From: Spinacia oleracea
Taxonomy: Eukaryota; Streptophyta; Magnoliopsida; Caryophyllales; Amaranthaceae
DNA length: 64,000 bases
NCBI RefSeq assembly: GCF_020520425.1
Contig: NC_079487.1
Span: 127,432,385 to 127,496,384 of the forward strand
Direction of reading: 5' to 3'
Part shown: positions 34,992 through 46,251 of the stretch, one piece after another
Numbering within the stretch: position 1 is the first letter of the stretch
Layout: each line of letters opens with the position of its first letter
The notes under the pieces: generated by a model
Databases searched by the model: none
The model's input: only the letters and a program-made list of their open reading frames with translations
What the model was told of the DNA's origin: nothing
Position numbers and translations under genes: made by a program

Positions 34992-35160
34992 ATGAGTTTT
35001 GTTTCAAAATCGTCATCCACACACAATGAGTCCACATATATTAGAGTACCTAACCAATTTTGCTATTGTGATAGGAAATTCGTCATCTGAAGCTCCGATA
35101 CAACACTCAATCCACAAAGGTTGTACTACAAGTGTGATCCTTGCAACAATCTGAGATAGT
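34992..35160 (+). pseudogene. GRF-like zinc-finger frame in MULE 2
   Basis: From ATG 34992 the frame reads MSFVSKSSSTHNESTY, then QFCYCDRKFVI; after an in-frame stop it continues TTLNPQRLYYKCDPC. The CxC...NPxRxYYKC spacing resembles the GRF zinc finger, common in plant transposon-borne proteins. The same beginning occurs in the MULE at 61046, in both of its arms. Short and interrupted, so not a functional protein in this copy. Confidence 0.5.
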
Positions 35161-35397
35161 GCAAGGGAGTAGTTGAGCAAGAAAACAGGGGGCAGCAGCA
35201 TGAAGGACAATACAGGGGAAGCTTAGACGAAGGAGAAAGTACTGAAAATAGGGGAAACAGTAAGATGCAATAGGACTTGAAGCAAATGAAGAAAAAGTTG
35301 ATACTGCAATGTCAATACAAGGCATCTTACTTTGATTTTGAAATGAAGAAAGGCTAATCCTATTTATTTCATGGTTTGGGATGGACAGGCAGAACTT

Positions 35398-35690
35398 AGG
35401 ACTCAGGAGAGCAAGCAAGTACTTTTAGAAAAGAAAGGTCAAGACTTCAAAGAACACTTAGCAAAGAAATTGGGAGGCAAACACCATGTGAAAGAAGTCC
35501 GAGGGCAGGGTCTTATTATTGGTATAGAGTTGGATGTACAAGTTGGCCCGCTAGTTGATGCTTGTCGAAATTCAAGAATGTTAAATTGTTAATATTAACT
35601 GCTGGAAAAGGAAAATAGTGAGATTGGTTCCTCCACTGACCATATTAGAATAAGGAGCTCGAAACAGGTTCTGAGATTCTCCTCAAGTAT
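35398..35690 (+). pseudogene. Captured acetylornithine aminotransferase fragment
   Basis: Translation gives [35 protein letters not shown] and LVDACRNS, which match the C-terminal part of plant acetylornithine aminotransferase (arginine synthesis, plastid). The frame then stops, and past it LTAGKGK and VRLVPPLT of the same protein can still be read in shifted frames. Only part of the C-terminal domain is present, without the PLP-binding lysine region, inside a MULE. It is a transduplicated, degenerate host fragment. Confidence 0.85.
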
Positions 35691-36426
35691 TTCCCGTCCC
35701 TGGGTTGAAGCAGTGGAGTTGAATTTGTGTACGATGAGTCGATGCTTGTCAAATTTCCTTGTGACATCAATAGATCCAAAGCTCATAATTGGCATCGTAG
35801 CTGTAAATCAGGAATAAGTTTCCTACTAGCTTCTCTTTGGATTATGCCTTGGGTTTAATGTACAAATTGTCATTTCAAGATATCCGATCCCACTCAGCTC
35901 GTTAATCAGAACATTGATTTTCTTTGTTGCTTGGATTCATTTCTTAAGTATCTTTCTCCCTTATTATAAGGCTTAGTTTGTTATTTTGATACCTATAAAT
36001 TGCGTAGCTTTGTATTGAGTGGAACACAGAATCAACATTATTATTTTCTCTTCGTACTACGTTTGTTCAAAATTAGCCTTTAGATATTATCACGACTTTA
36101 GTGGATCAAGAAGGCATAAGCAAACAATAAGCAATGGCTAATTTTCAAACGAAAAAACTAGCCGTTGGAACATCAGAATAACTATTTTTAAGGTTGGGGC
36201 ATTTGGTGAAATAAGTTTAATAATATGGGTATTTGGTGAAATAAATTTTAAAAAAGGGGCATTTGGTGAATTATGAAACTAGGCTAACGGCGGACTAACG
36301 GACCGTTATCAGTAAGGGTATTTGGGGCATTAAGTCAATTGTCAGGGGTATTTGGTGAATTATTGGAACTTGATGGGCATTTGGTGAATTACTTCAAAAC
36401 TCGGGGGTATTTCATGAAATATCCGT

Positions 36427-37175
36427 ATATTATATCATACTTATAGCCTTTATAGGTTTAAAATTAACTACTGAAATTACTGTAAGCATCAGTAAAAATG
36501 TAAAATTATAGATATAAATAATACAGTTAAGCTACTTACCCAATAAAACTATGGATCGAACGGTAACGATTTTAAACTCTCTAATATTTATGACAATGAC
36601 ATGCTATGTAATTAGACGCCTCAATAAAGTTTGTTTCTTTTGTTACTACTATAATGTATGCAAATTAAAAAGATAAATTAAAAACATAAACAAATAACAC
36701 ATAATTTAACATGGTTAACTAGCGTGTTGATTACATTCACATATATGCAAGAAAGATAAATTGAGGAATTACAAATTGAAAGGGACTTGATCGACTCGAT
36801 GAAGGCACATTCCAACACTTTAATACTTAGTAACTCTAAACTTTTGGGCTCGATCTATTGATTCGTCCTCCATAAGGTTTCAATATCACACAAGTAAGCT
36901 CTTAATTAATGATTATTCTAATTTGGCTTAAGGAAAAGATAAAGACAGAGAAGCGGAGATTCTCCCAAATACAGTAATTTCCACTCATTATTTAGACTCT
37001 TGTGTACACGTTTAACCGTACTAGTTGTACTCCCCATGATCCGTAGTGTACGGAATAGTTGTATAATAAATTCCATCAAAGTCGTTTTTCATTGTATTGT
37101 TATTCAAAAACCGAAATTACGCATTTGACGCATCCAAACTAAATCATCAATGGATAAGCCGGGTGTACGGCTATA
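36427..37175. other. Spacer
   Basis: AT-rich, no gene seen. A word shared with the region near 27140 (CCGTAGTGTACGG) occurs near 37042, probably from an old repeat. Confidence 0.4.
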
Positions 37176-37560
37176 TCTCTATTATATAAGCTAAGAGGGG
37201 AGGGTTATTTTCGTAATCACACTTTTGGTGTCCACCAACTAAAAGACGAAAATACCCTCAGCTCTTCACAATTACATATTAATGTAAATCTGATTACTTA
37301 TTATTTTAAAAAACTGATTAATTAAATGTTTATTACTTTGATTATTATTTACATACATAGATTTTTTTTTGATTGATGCAATAGTTGTGATTAGTTAAAT
37401 ATGAACTTAGATTGCAAAATTGACCTATAGCATGACCTTCATGTTTTTAAATATGAACTTGTGAATATTTTTGTGCCTAATATTTGTTGTGATTAGTTGT
37501 AATAATACAATTTTAAGTTTTTCAAATAATTTCGCACGTATCGCGTGCATATAAGACTAG
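37176..37560 (+). mobile_element. Short non-autonomous Helitron
   Basis: Begins TCTCTATTATATAAGC after an A. Ends with a GC-rich hairpin GCACG-TATCG-CGTGC, then ATATAAGACTAG followed by T. The 5'-TC, 3' hairpin, CTAG end and A/T insertion site are the defining Helitron marks. 385 bp, no coding capacity, no target duplication, as expected. Confidence 0.82.
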
Positions 37561-38958
37561 TAAGAATATATTTAAACTTAACTGAATTTATCGAGACTTT
37601 ATACGAAATAAGAAGTATTATTGGGACCTTTTGTTAGTTATAAATTGTATTGCGTATTTAGCTAATCCTTATACGAATTTAATTATATTAGTCGTCCTGA
37701 AATAAGTGAATGTAAAGAATAGGACCTAACTTACTCTGAACTAACATAAAGAACATTTAAAAAATATTCCTATATGTACATCTTCTAGGAAGTTTACATA
37801 ATTATGTACGTTGTATACATACTGATCAAGATTATTTACATTATCAAATAGAATTTGATAAGTTACAATAATATAATCTGATTTTATCGATCTGTTTGAA
37901 TTGTATCATCAATAATTAGAAAAGTTTGTATTATGAAAAGGTAGCAAGTGGTTGTGGATGGGGATATAAACTTAAGGTAGGTAGGCCAGCTTTGAGGTAA
38001 TGGGAATTGAATAATATAACAATAACATGCATATTGATGGTTTTATAAGTCAACTGAACATGTGGAAATGACCGTTAATTGTGGTTATATGTTGTAAGTT
38101 AAAAGACGAAGTAGTACATTATATCATTAACATGTGCATGCATTCCTTCCGTATGTCAAACGATAAGCTACTTACTTGCGTCATTGCTTGCTTCTATTAT
38201 GTCCGACGCCTACGGCCTACCTAAGCAACTTCAATTCATTCCCATGTTGTCACTTGCAACTCGCAACGCCGCTCTGGCCGGAAAGCAATTGTCGAGAGTC
38301 GAGACCTAGCTTGTATCACAGGTTGTTTTTTTCCGAAATAATGGTTAGTTGATTACCATGGGATAGATATCTTTTGTACGGATGTATAAGAGCATAACCA
38401 TGGATATATATTACCCCGATTTTACGGTAACCAGCTTGAATAAATGATTTTTTTTTTGACGGGGAAAAACAATATCATTAATAATCAGCCATACGACATC
38501 TATAATGATAACAAAATATTTGCATACTACAATTCGAAGAAAATTCAGATGTTGGCAAGATCATCAAAAAGTAGACTTATATTTTACGGACTGCTTCAAG
38601 TTAGACTCATTCCTATCAATTTTTCTTTTATTGTTCCCTGAAATTAACATATGAGTTTCCAAAATAATACTCCGTACGGTGCAAAATGTTAATTGTTTTT
38701 TCGGTTGTTTTTTGACGGATGTTCTCGGTTGTTAAAACTGATCATTTGTTAGTTATCCTCTTATGATCGACTTATCCGATATTATGATTGTCTCGCATAG
38801 TAATATCAAATTGTTGTCTAATCGATCGAATTGACTTTTATTACCTCATTTGTTTCCTGAAAAGTCGCCAATAATCATGTTCTTACTATTAGTATATGAT
38901 TTCCCTATGACTATTAATCTTCTCCATCTGATTCAGTATCATGAAAATCACACATTCT
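37561..38958. other. Intergenic spacer
   Basis: No gene supported. One frame at 38444-38641 lacks any recognisable domain. Sequence at 38160-38300 is less AT-rich but has no coding pattern. Confidence 0.45.
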
Positions 38959-39065
38959 TTTTTTTTTTTTTGGTACAAATGAGCCACAAGGGCGGGGATG
39001 AGAATCGATCCCAGATCACCTGAAACCGGGATGGAAGCTCTAACCAACTGAGCTATCCATCACTC
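38959..39065 (-). mobile_element. Very short tRNA-derived SINE
   Basis: On the minus strand a tRNA-like sequence with GATAGCTCAGTTGGTTAGAG (A box) and GGGATCGATTCTC (B box) is followed after about 20 bases by an A tail. The 11-bp TCACACATTCT flanks it exactly (38948-38958 and 39066-39076). At 107 bp it is little more than a tRNA-like head plus tail. Confidence 0.85.
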
Positions 39066-39076
39066 TCACACATTCT

Positions 39077-40210
39077 TCTATAATAGGAGCATACTTAGCT
39101 CTTGGATTTTGAGCTTGTGCTATTTCCAAATTTCTATTCATCAGTGCATGCTTCTGAAGTGGTGTTAACCATGCATGCACGGAGAGAAAATCGGAGCAAA
39201 GTATTTACTCCTTTGTACACAGTACTGATTTTCCTCATCCGTTCCATAAATAATACGTAGTAGTATAATACGGAGTACTACATACAACGTTATATTTACC
39301 ATTTAGGAAAGTAACACAAATATTACGGAGTATAACGTTTTGATCTAAGGAAACTTAATGTTTTCTTTTGGCGTTGTAAATATTCCAATACAACCTTACT
39401 ATCAACTCCTAATTAATTAGGTTTCTTGCCCACTAGGATCTTGTGGATAATTCACACGAGCTTTGTCATCCCTTTTTACCTTTTAATTTCTTAAAATTTA
39501 CTCCTATATACTTCCCATGTTACAATATTTTTAGAACGAAAGAAGTACCTAGTAGTACGTCGTAATGTTCGTTCAATATAATTTCACTTTAGATGAAATA
39601 CTTTCTCACGATACACTTGGTCATTCGTATGTAAGTTTTTTTGTGTGCGAGCAAATATAAGTTTAGAGAGGCATAAAAGGTTGTGATGAGTCTTGTTCCC
39701 GACATTAAATACTGAGTAACATCACCAAGAAGTTTAACACGATATGTTGACACTCACTACTTTTAGTAGTACATTGTTAATAGTGCCTTTCATTTCTAAC
39801 AACCAACCATACTGAGAAACGTCTAATAAGTATCACATACCTCTTTGAGGTGTATGGAAACATTTTATAAAAGTTGTTACGTAGTATTTTTTATCTCTAA
39901 GAAGAAACCTTTGAAATACAAATAACCAATTAATCGAACTCTAAAAACAAAGATAGTAAATTCTCTAGCTAATAGATTATAGATGGAGTATAAATTGTAT
40001 AATAGTATGTATATGCATGTAATTGTATTGGATCACAATGACGCGGTATGTACGTACTTCAATTAAACAATTAAACATAATAAATATTCATCAATTCATA
40101 TAATTTGATGCCACTAGGTTAGATATGCACGTTATTATAAGCAATTAAATGGAAGAATCATATAACATAAACTAATTCCATTTTTGAGGTGGTGGCCATC
40201 TTCCACATAC
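39077..40210. other. Upstream region of copy F
   Basis: AT-rich DNA with scattered ACGGAGTA words near 39270-39330. No gene or bounded element found. Confidence 0.45.
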
Positions 40211-40218
40211 TATATATA
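40211..40218 (+). promoter_or_regulatory. TATA box of RNase-like gene F
   Basis: TATATATA lies 94 bases before the chosen ATG at 40305. The distance supports that start over the in-frame ATG at 40221, which would lie only a few bases after the TATA box. Confidence 0.55.
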
Positions 40219-40304
40219 CCATGCCTATCAACCCATTCTCTTCCATCCAATTAACCTTAAACATTCATTATCTAAAGTTTGAGCAAAGATATATAGTTGA
40301 GAGA

Positions 40305-41300
40305 ATGGGAGAAAATAGGGGCTTAATGCTTTTTAAGCTTGTTATACTATTAAGTTTATCGACGGGTGCTCTTGGCTATCGAACCGGTGGTTTCCGTGCT
40401 TTCTACTTTGTACAACAGGTAAAATTTCATGCTAGTACTACCTAGTGAGACGATTAAATTATGACAGAAGGAATAATATTTGTACATTATTTCATGCAGT
40501 GGCTAGGATCATATTGTAACCAAAGAGGGACAGTATGTTGTGACCCACCAACCGGAAAGCCAAAACCAGATTTTACGATTTATGGGCTTTGGCCTTACTA
40601 CAATGATGGTAGCTTCCCTTACAATTGCGGTGATGACAATTATGATGTTGGCCGGGTAACTCTTTTATTACTATGTAACTCCGTACCTCCTATTTTATAC
40701 AAGTATACTTTATTATGAACGCTTTTTAATAGGTAAAGCTATCAAATATTTGTTTTTCCCTAAAACTCATAAAGTTTGACAAAAGTGATGAGTCAAAACA
40801 AATCCTAGTTAGTTTATTATTCTTAAATTAGAGGTTAAATAAACTTTGTGTTAATTACATTATTGCAGATTAAGTACATGGAAAAGAGACTACAACAATC
40901 ATGGCCAACGTTCACATGCCCACAAATCGGAAGGAAATTTTGGGTGCATTTGTGGAACAAGCATGGTACATGCACCAAAGACATTCTAGGTGAACTTGCC
41001 TACTTCGAGGGTGCCTTGTACCTTAAGAACAAGGTAAACATTTTACAAGCCCTAGCAAGAGCCGGTATCAGACCGGATAACCGGTTTTACTCCCTCAAAT
41101 CCATAAAGAAGGCCATTTCTCGATCCACCGGCGGGTTCCACCCATGGATTGTTTGTAACACAAATGCTAAAGGTAACAAACAAATTTGGCAAGTCACTTT
41201 TTGTTCTGATAAGACTGGAAAGAAACTCATCCAATGCCCTTACCTTCCTGGTGGACGTGGTAACTGCGATAATAGAATTCAGTTCCCTTCCTTTTATTAA
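40305..41300 (+). CDS. Secreted RNase T2-like protein, copy F (CAS I His to Tyr, CAS II Glu to Leu)
   Basis: Three exons: 40305-40418, 40500-40655 and 40869-41300, phase 0 joins, 233 residues. The start at MGENRG aligns with copy E. The gene is the most compact: introns of 81 and 213 bp without transposons. The first active-site motif is FTIYGLWP (tyrosine for histidine). The second reads FWVHLWNKHGTCT: leucine replaces the glutamate that assists catalysis in T2 RNases, so two catalytic residues are lost in this copy. Ten cysteines are kept and the last exon is basic. It groups with C and E ([23 protein letters not shown]). It is the strongest case in the array for a non-enzymatic protein. 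Confidence 0.9.
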
Positions 41301-42092
41301 TCAGGGAAAATTAATTAATGTGGTTCATTAATTACTTCATGAATACATTATGAAGTATATGTATTAAGCTACCACTATGACAATATCTCAATTGTCAATT
41401 ATATTAAGTAAAGATGTATTTTCCCCTTTAATTAATAGTGTACTTGTATATGTTCAATAATAATATTTATCAAATCCAGCATGACTCGACTCGTTTACCT
41501 AAATACCGTGAAAAAAAATAACAACAAGTCTCATTTTGTATGAACTTAATTTACAAAAATACGGAGTACATTGCAAGGTATAAACGTGTCGACATTATTG
41601 ACTTCATTGTGTAGAACTGTAGGCGGTATAATGATATCCTTATTTTAAATTGGTGAATGTCTCCTCCTCGATCTGTAATTGATATCTTCGTTCCTTTTCT
41701 TAGTCTCTACTTTATGTCAAGGAGAATGTGGGTTTAACCACACAAATCGAATCCATTGAATTCTCATCCCAACTTCCAAGACATTAATTGTCAATTCTTT
41801 TACAAAATTATTCATTAACCCATCACATATGCAGGAACCGATCGAGTTAAAACACCTGTAAATTTACAAAAATCAATTAGTAATACTAGGATTCCGAGTA
41901 TCTCCATAACATTTATCTTGAATTTATTTTCAAATCTTTCCTACGGAGTAATATTGGACAATTATACACTCCTTTTTTCTATGTACTCATTTTTTATTTT
42001 ATTTTTTATAGTTTTCAGTATATACGGAGTATACATTGTTAGCTAAATAAGTAATTGAAACAACTTAACTGCGTATATACAAACTGAACACT
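41301..42092. other. 3' flank of copy F and spacer
   Basis: AT-rich. No gene, and no bounded element, is seen before the LTR-like block. Confidence 0.45.
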
Positions 42093-42620
42093 TGTCGCGC
42101 CGTGGCCGGACCACTGCTCTAAAAGACAATCCCGCGCTACCTCCGATGAAGTAGATCACTTGCGGTTGCCCTCCAGAATTAACACGACACCAAGGATTGT
42201 GTGCACTCACAAGCCTCGGTTGGAGACCAGAATATTTGCCCAGAAAAATGAGAACAGTGTTTAGAGTATGTATTTATAGTGGAATTGTAACAGCCATAAA
42301 ACGGCTAGTAGTGGACATAAAAACGGTCAGTAAATGGGAAGCAGTGGAAGTTACCACGATTTACTGAATGATTAGTGGGGCAGTTACAACAACATCACAA
42401 AACCCACCCCACGTCCAAGTACCAAGGCCCGACCCGCACGCGTGTGTGTTGTGTGTCCACTCATGCCACTCACATGCTTTCTTGAACAAATATTTCATTC
42501 AAGTCCCCAAATATAAACATTGAAAGTAGTTGATGTTTTTCCCATGTGGGACTTCCCACATTCCCTTGTCCCCACTCATTTTTCTTTTGTACTACGTATT
42601 TCTCACTAGGATTTCCAACA
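42093..42620 (-). mobile_element. LTR-retrotransposon fossil (probable lone LTR)
   Basis: A GC-richer block that on the minus strand begins TGTTGGAAATCCTAGTGAG, has CACTATAAATACATAC as a promoter-like element (near 42280) and then a leader-like part ending GGCGCGACA. The layout is that of a plant Ty1/copia-type LTR. No internal coding region adjoins it and no target duplication was found, so ends are approximate. Confidence 0.55.
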
Positions 42621-45125
42621 TAAAATTTTAAATATATTTGAGATTAATCTAACTATATTTTAATCCTTTTAACTATATTTGAGATTAATCTAACTATATT
42701 TCATTTTCCGATGCAAGATTTCAGACAATAATATCTTCAATTATGGATAGGTAGAAAAATATATAAAGTTGATATATAAAGAACATTTATTGAGACGAAT
42801 CTAACGAGACACAATATCACTATGTTTTTATCTAACAAGAACCAACATGATTATGTTTTTCTTAAGTACAAATCACAAATTTTAAATGAGCTTGTATAAA
42901 TAGTGTCAAAATCAAATTGTGTCCTCTAATAAAAAACCGAGAAAAATATTTATACTACTGAAGTACTAGTATATTGGTATACAAGGCCGGTGTTGACAAT
43001 TTAGCGGAGAAATTCAGAATGGGACCAATGGGTACATAAAATAAAATGTCCAAGGGAGTGTTTTCATTTGGGTATCAACAATGTTGAGTACAAGGAAGCA
43101 TGTTGGCATATTGCTCGAGGCCCAAAGACAAGGAAGCCAGCCACATATTTACACGTAGCGTTCATGGGCTTTGGGCTTTGGGCTGTGGGCTTTAGGCCTT
43201 ATGGGTTATGATGACGGCCCTCTCAGATTGAACTATTGGATTGTTTACTTTTTCTTTTTCTTCTTTGACAAAGAGGCCATTGAATTGTAAATTTTACATG
43301 AGTAATCCACTAATGCTAAGAACACTTTCTATTTGACAAAAAAAAATTAAATAAATATTGCTATGTGTAATGTAATTTATGTAATTAATTTATTTCTCAA
43401 TTATTGTGTAATTACCTATTATCCTTAAGCCTTAGCTTAACCATAGAATACTCGAGTATATATTTTGACGTTATAGAATGAGAAAGGTACGTCAAATATT
43501 TTCAAATGGTATCACATATATTTCTTTTGTTTCTTAATTATATACGTCTTTTGTTTCTCATAGATGCACTATTTTACTGTTTACATTATTTATACAATAG
43601 TAATTTTTACCATATATATTTAGTAATTTGTAAAGATAAATGTCTACTTAAGTGTTTTTTTGGGTTAATCTCAATGTTTATTTTTAAAATATTATTTATT
43701 TATTGTAATTTTTACTAATATATAAATTAGAGATATTAATTTTTTTTGTATTGACTTTCGTGTCAAGTCAAAGTGATAATGTATTAAAAACTGAGAAAAT
43801 GTTATGTCATGTTATGTTATGTTACGTAGTCTTTTTTTCTTAAATAATGATAAAATGCTAATTAAAATTCTAAAACTTTTTCCAATTGTAAATAATTAAA
43901 TTTTACTAATAATTGAGATATGTAAGTTATCATTTGGTTTAAAGATGAAACCTTATGCGTTAAACTTATATCAAGTTGGTTAATTCGGAACTGATAGGTC
44001 AAGTTGACACATTAATTTTAATATGAATAAATTTTTTATTTAAACCCAATATTTTTGTTTGGCAGTGATTCGGCCGACATATCCATCAATAGTTACGAAG
44101 TTGGAGGTGTTTTTAATTTCTTCTTTCTCCTTCCTTAGATTTTGAGTTTTGACACAAAAGAGAAAGTAGACGCAACACGTTGGTTAAAGACAAAGCACAA
44201 TAATAATCGTGTAATGATGTTTGTTGGATAACCCTAATACGAAAGCGTAATTATTTACTGCAAATGCTTTTACATGTCTCCAAGTTAGCTGACCACAAAT
44301 ATTTCTTTGTTTCTTCTTATGTGCATGTATGAGCCTTTAATTTAACGGCCCTCAAAACTTAATCAGTATTTCCTCGGTCCCAATTTATTTTTTACGTTTT
44401 TTTTTTCGGTGTCTCATTTTAATTTTTATATTTAGAATCTTTTTTTTATAGTGTAGCACAAGAGTTCGTAATATTCTTTTAAAAATCGTGGCAAATGATT
44501 ATTTCAACCAATCAAATTCATTGGATCGTTTTAACCATTAAATCTTTCACACTCTCCCTTGTTGGAACATCATATTTCTCATTTTTTCAATGTCAATTTT
44601 TCGATAAAAGTGAAATTATTATTAACAAACGTAATTTGGATAGTTTAAGTTAAACAAAAAGAGAATCTTTATCCACATTAATTACATGTTAAATCGTGTG
44701 CATGATATCAAACATAAAAAATAAAAAGAGACGGGGAAAGTAATTTATATAAACTCTTTTATTTGATACTATCATTCTATCAACTCCATTTTTGAAAGGT
44801 TTTTACACTTTAAATGTACAAAGTATGAAAATTTTGACCCTAAACTTACACTGTTATATACATCAATACATTATCAAGTGAGATCTTGTTAAATTCGTCT
44901 CAATAAGTACATTCAAAACATTAACTTTAAACAAAAAAAAATCGCATACGAAACTGAATACATTAATGATCAAATATTGCATTGAATTCCGCACAAATAG
45001 TAAGGGTAAAAAAAAGTAGGGATGAAGAAAGTATAAGCTTAATCTGATGTCAAAAAAAAAAATCTATTCCTTATGAAATGGAACAAATAAAAGTGGTTTC
45101 CTCCAAAATAAACAGTGTTAATAGC
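42621..45125. other. Gene-poor spacer
   Basis: AT-rich DNA. A short run of TTTGGGC words lies at 43168-43200. A pair of weak inverted ends (CCTCGGTCCC near 44374, GAGACGGGGAAAG near 44728) may mark a decayed MITE. The frame at 43506-43718 is low complexity. No gene supported. Confidence 0.45.
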
Positions 45126-45301
45126 CAGTGGCGGACCTTGAACGGTTTTACGAGGGGGCCGGTAGAAAAAAAATTAAGCAATATACTATGTAATTATACA
45201 ATTATACACAAATTTTAGGGGGACCGTAACTAAAAATACACTACAAAATTTTTCGGTCGGGGGGCCAGGCCCACCCCAGCCACAACAAAGATCCGCCATT
45301 G
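45126..45301. mobile_element. hAT-type MITE
   Basis: Inverted ends CAGTGGCGGACC and GATCCGCCATTG, 176 bp, flanked by TTAATAGC (45118-45125) and TTAACAGC (45302-45309), an 8-bp duplication with one change. No coding capacity. Confidence 0.83.
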
Positions 45302-45325
45302 TTAACAGCAAAGCATAAAATAAAG

Positions 45326-45969
45326 GGGAATTCTCTTTTGTAACCTTAAGTTTCTAATTTTTCTCTTTGGTAAAATGAAAACAAGAATTGACTCTCTGGT
45401 AGCCTTAAGTTTCTATACATAATTAAATAATTGCATAAATGATGGTTTTATCTTATTTTTTTGATTAAAAACTACATTATTAGACTAAATGTAGTCAATT
45501 AATGATTACGTTACTAAGTACCCTTAAAACTAGTTTTCCCTCCCAATTGAAAAGACTCTTTCCCTCCAAATTATTTCCTCCTCTTATATAAACCCAAACC
45601 AATAAACCTTAATACCCAACTCATTATTGTGCAACCAAGTTGTTGTTTAAGTTATCAATTTATCAGAAATTTTAAATTTGCAATGTTTTCAAATAATGAT
45701 ATTTAGTTTCCCACATTTTCATTCGGATAATACATCAATTGATTTGCAATGGTTTTTGTTTGAAGTGCTTCAATTGATGAAAAGTTAGTGAGTATAGGTG
45801 AATGGTGTACTAACTCATTGAAGAGGGTATTCTTGTACATTCAGATGTTAACCACTGTTAATCAAATTGGTTAAAACATCATCAATGTCATTGTTTAATA
45901 TGTACAGAAACTTAAGGTTACCTACCTAAGAGAAAATTAAGAAACTTAAGGTTACCAAAGAGAATATCC
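45326..45969. mobile_element. MULE-like MITE with AACCTTAAGTTTC repeats
   Basis: The left arm has GGAATTCTCTTTTGTAACC and two CCTTAAGTTTCT words; the right arm has the inverse, ending GGTTACCAAAGAGAATATCC. About 640 bp, no protein. The layout resembles the other MULE-type MITEs here, but a target duplication could not be fixed. Confidence 0.6.
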
Positions 45970-46055
45970 TTAGAATAAAAAGTAGTAAGATAAAATAATA
46001 TGAAGTACTTATTAAAAAACAAAAACAAAAAATGAAGACAACTAAAATGAAAGTA

Positions 46056-46242
46056 GTTTTTTTTTTTTTTTTGGTGTTACCACCCGGTTCACCCTTAAGG
46101 TTAATTCGGATTCGGGGTGAGTTCCGAGTGGATAGGTTTCAGTCCCCTCACAATTATTGTTGCGTAGGATCGAACATGCAGTACTTCCTACCAAGTTCAA
46201 TTCAACCTCAATCACCATTGAACCAACATGCATGTAATTGGT
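46056..46242 (-). mobile_element. SINE family 2, copy 4
   Basis: T run at the left, then the family-2 body (CACCCGGTTCACCCTTAAGG, GATTCGGGGTGAG, GGATCGAACATG). Flanked by ATGAAAGTA at 46047-46055 and 46243-46251. Oriented minus like the other three copies. Confidence 0.87.
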
Positions 46243-46251
46243 ATGAAAGTA

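Larger units (their letters stand above)
34638..36425 (+). mobile_element. MULE 2, Pack-MULE with captured gene fragment
   Basis: Starts CGGATATTTCATGAAATAC and ends in its inverse. An exact 9-bp duplication, TATATTATA, flanks it (34629-34637 and 36426-36434). The inverted repeats are about 280 bp and contain ATTCACCAAATGCCC words. Just inside the left repeat is a GRF-like zinc-finger reading frame (from ATG 34992), and in the centre a fragment of acetylornithine aminotransferase (35398-35690). No transposase is seen, so it needs one in trans. Confidence 0.9.

Noticed and set aside
38975-39060. A tRNA gene on the minus strand
   Set aside because: It has an A tail and target duplications, so it is a SINE.
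40221-40304. Upstream ATG as the start of copy F
   Set aside because: It lies only a few bases after the TATA box, and the added residues have no match in the other copies.
8713-41300. The array as a self-incompatibility S-locus
   Set aside because: No F-box genes lie between the copies, the catalytic histidine needed for S-RNase toxicity is missing, and six similar genes in one haplotype do not fit.
8713-41300. Calling the T2 copies pseudogenes
   Set aside because: All six have open frames, consensus splice sites, signal peptides and ten cysteines; only active-site residues differ.
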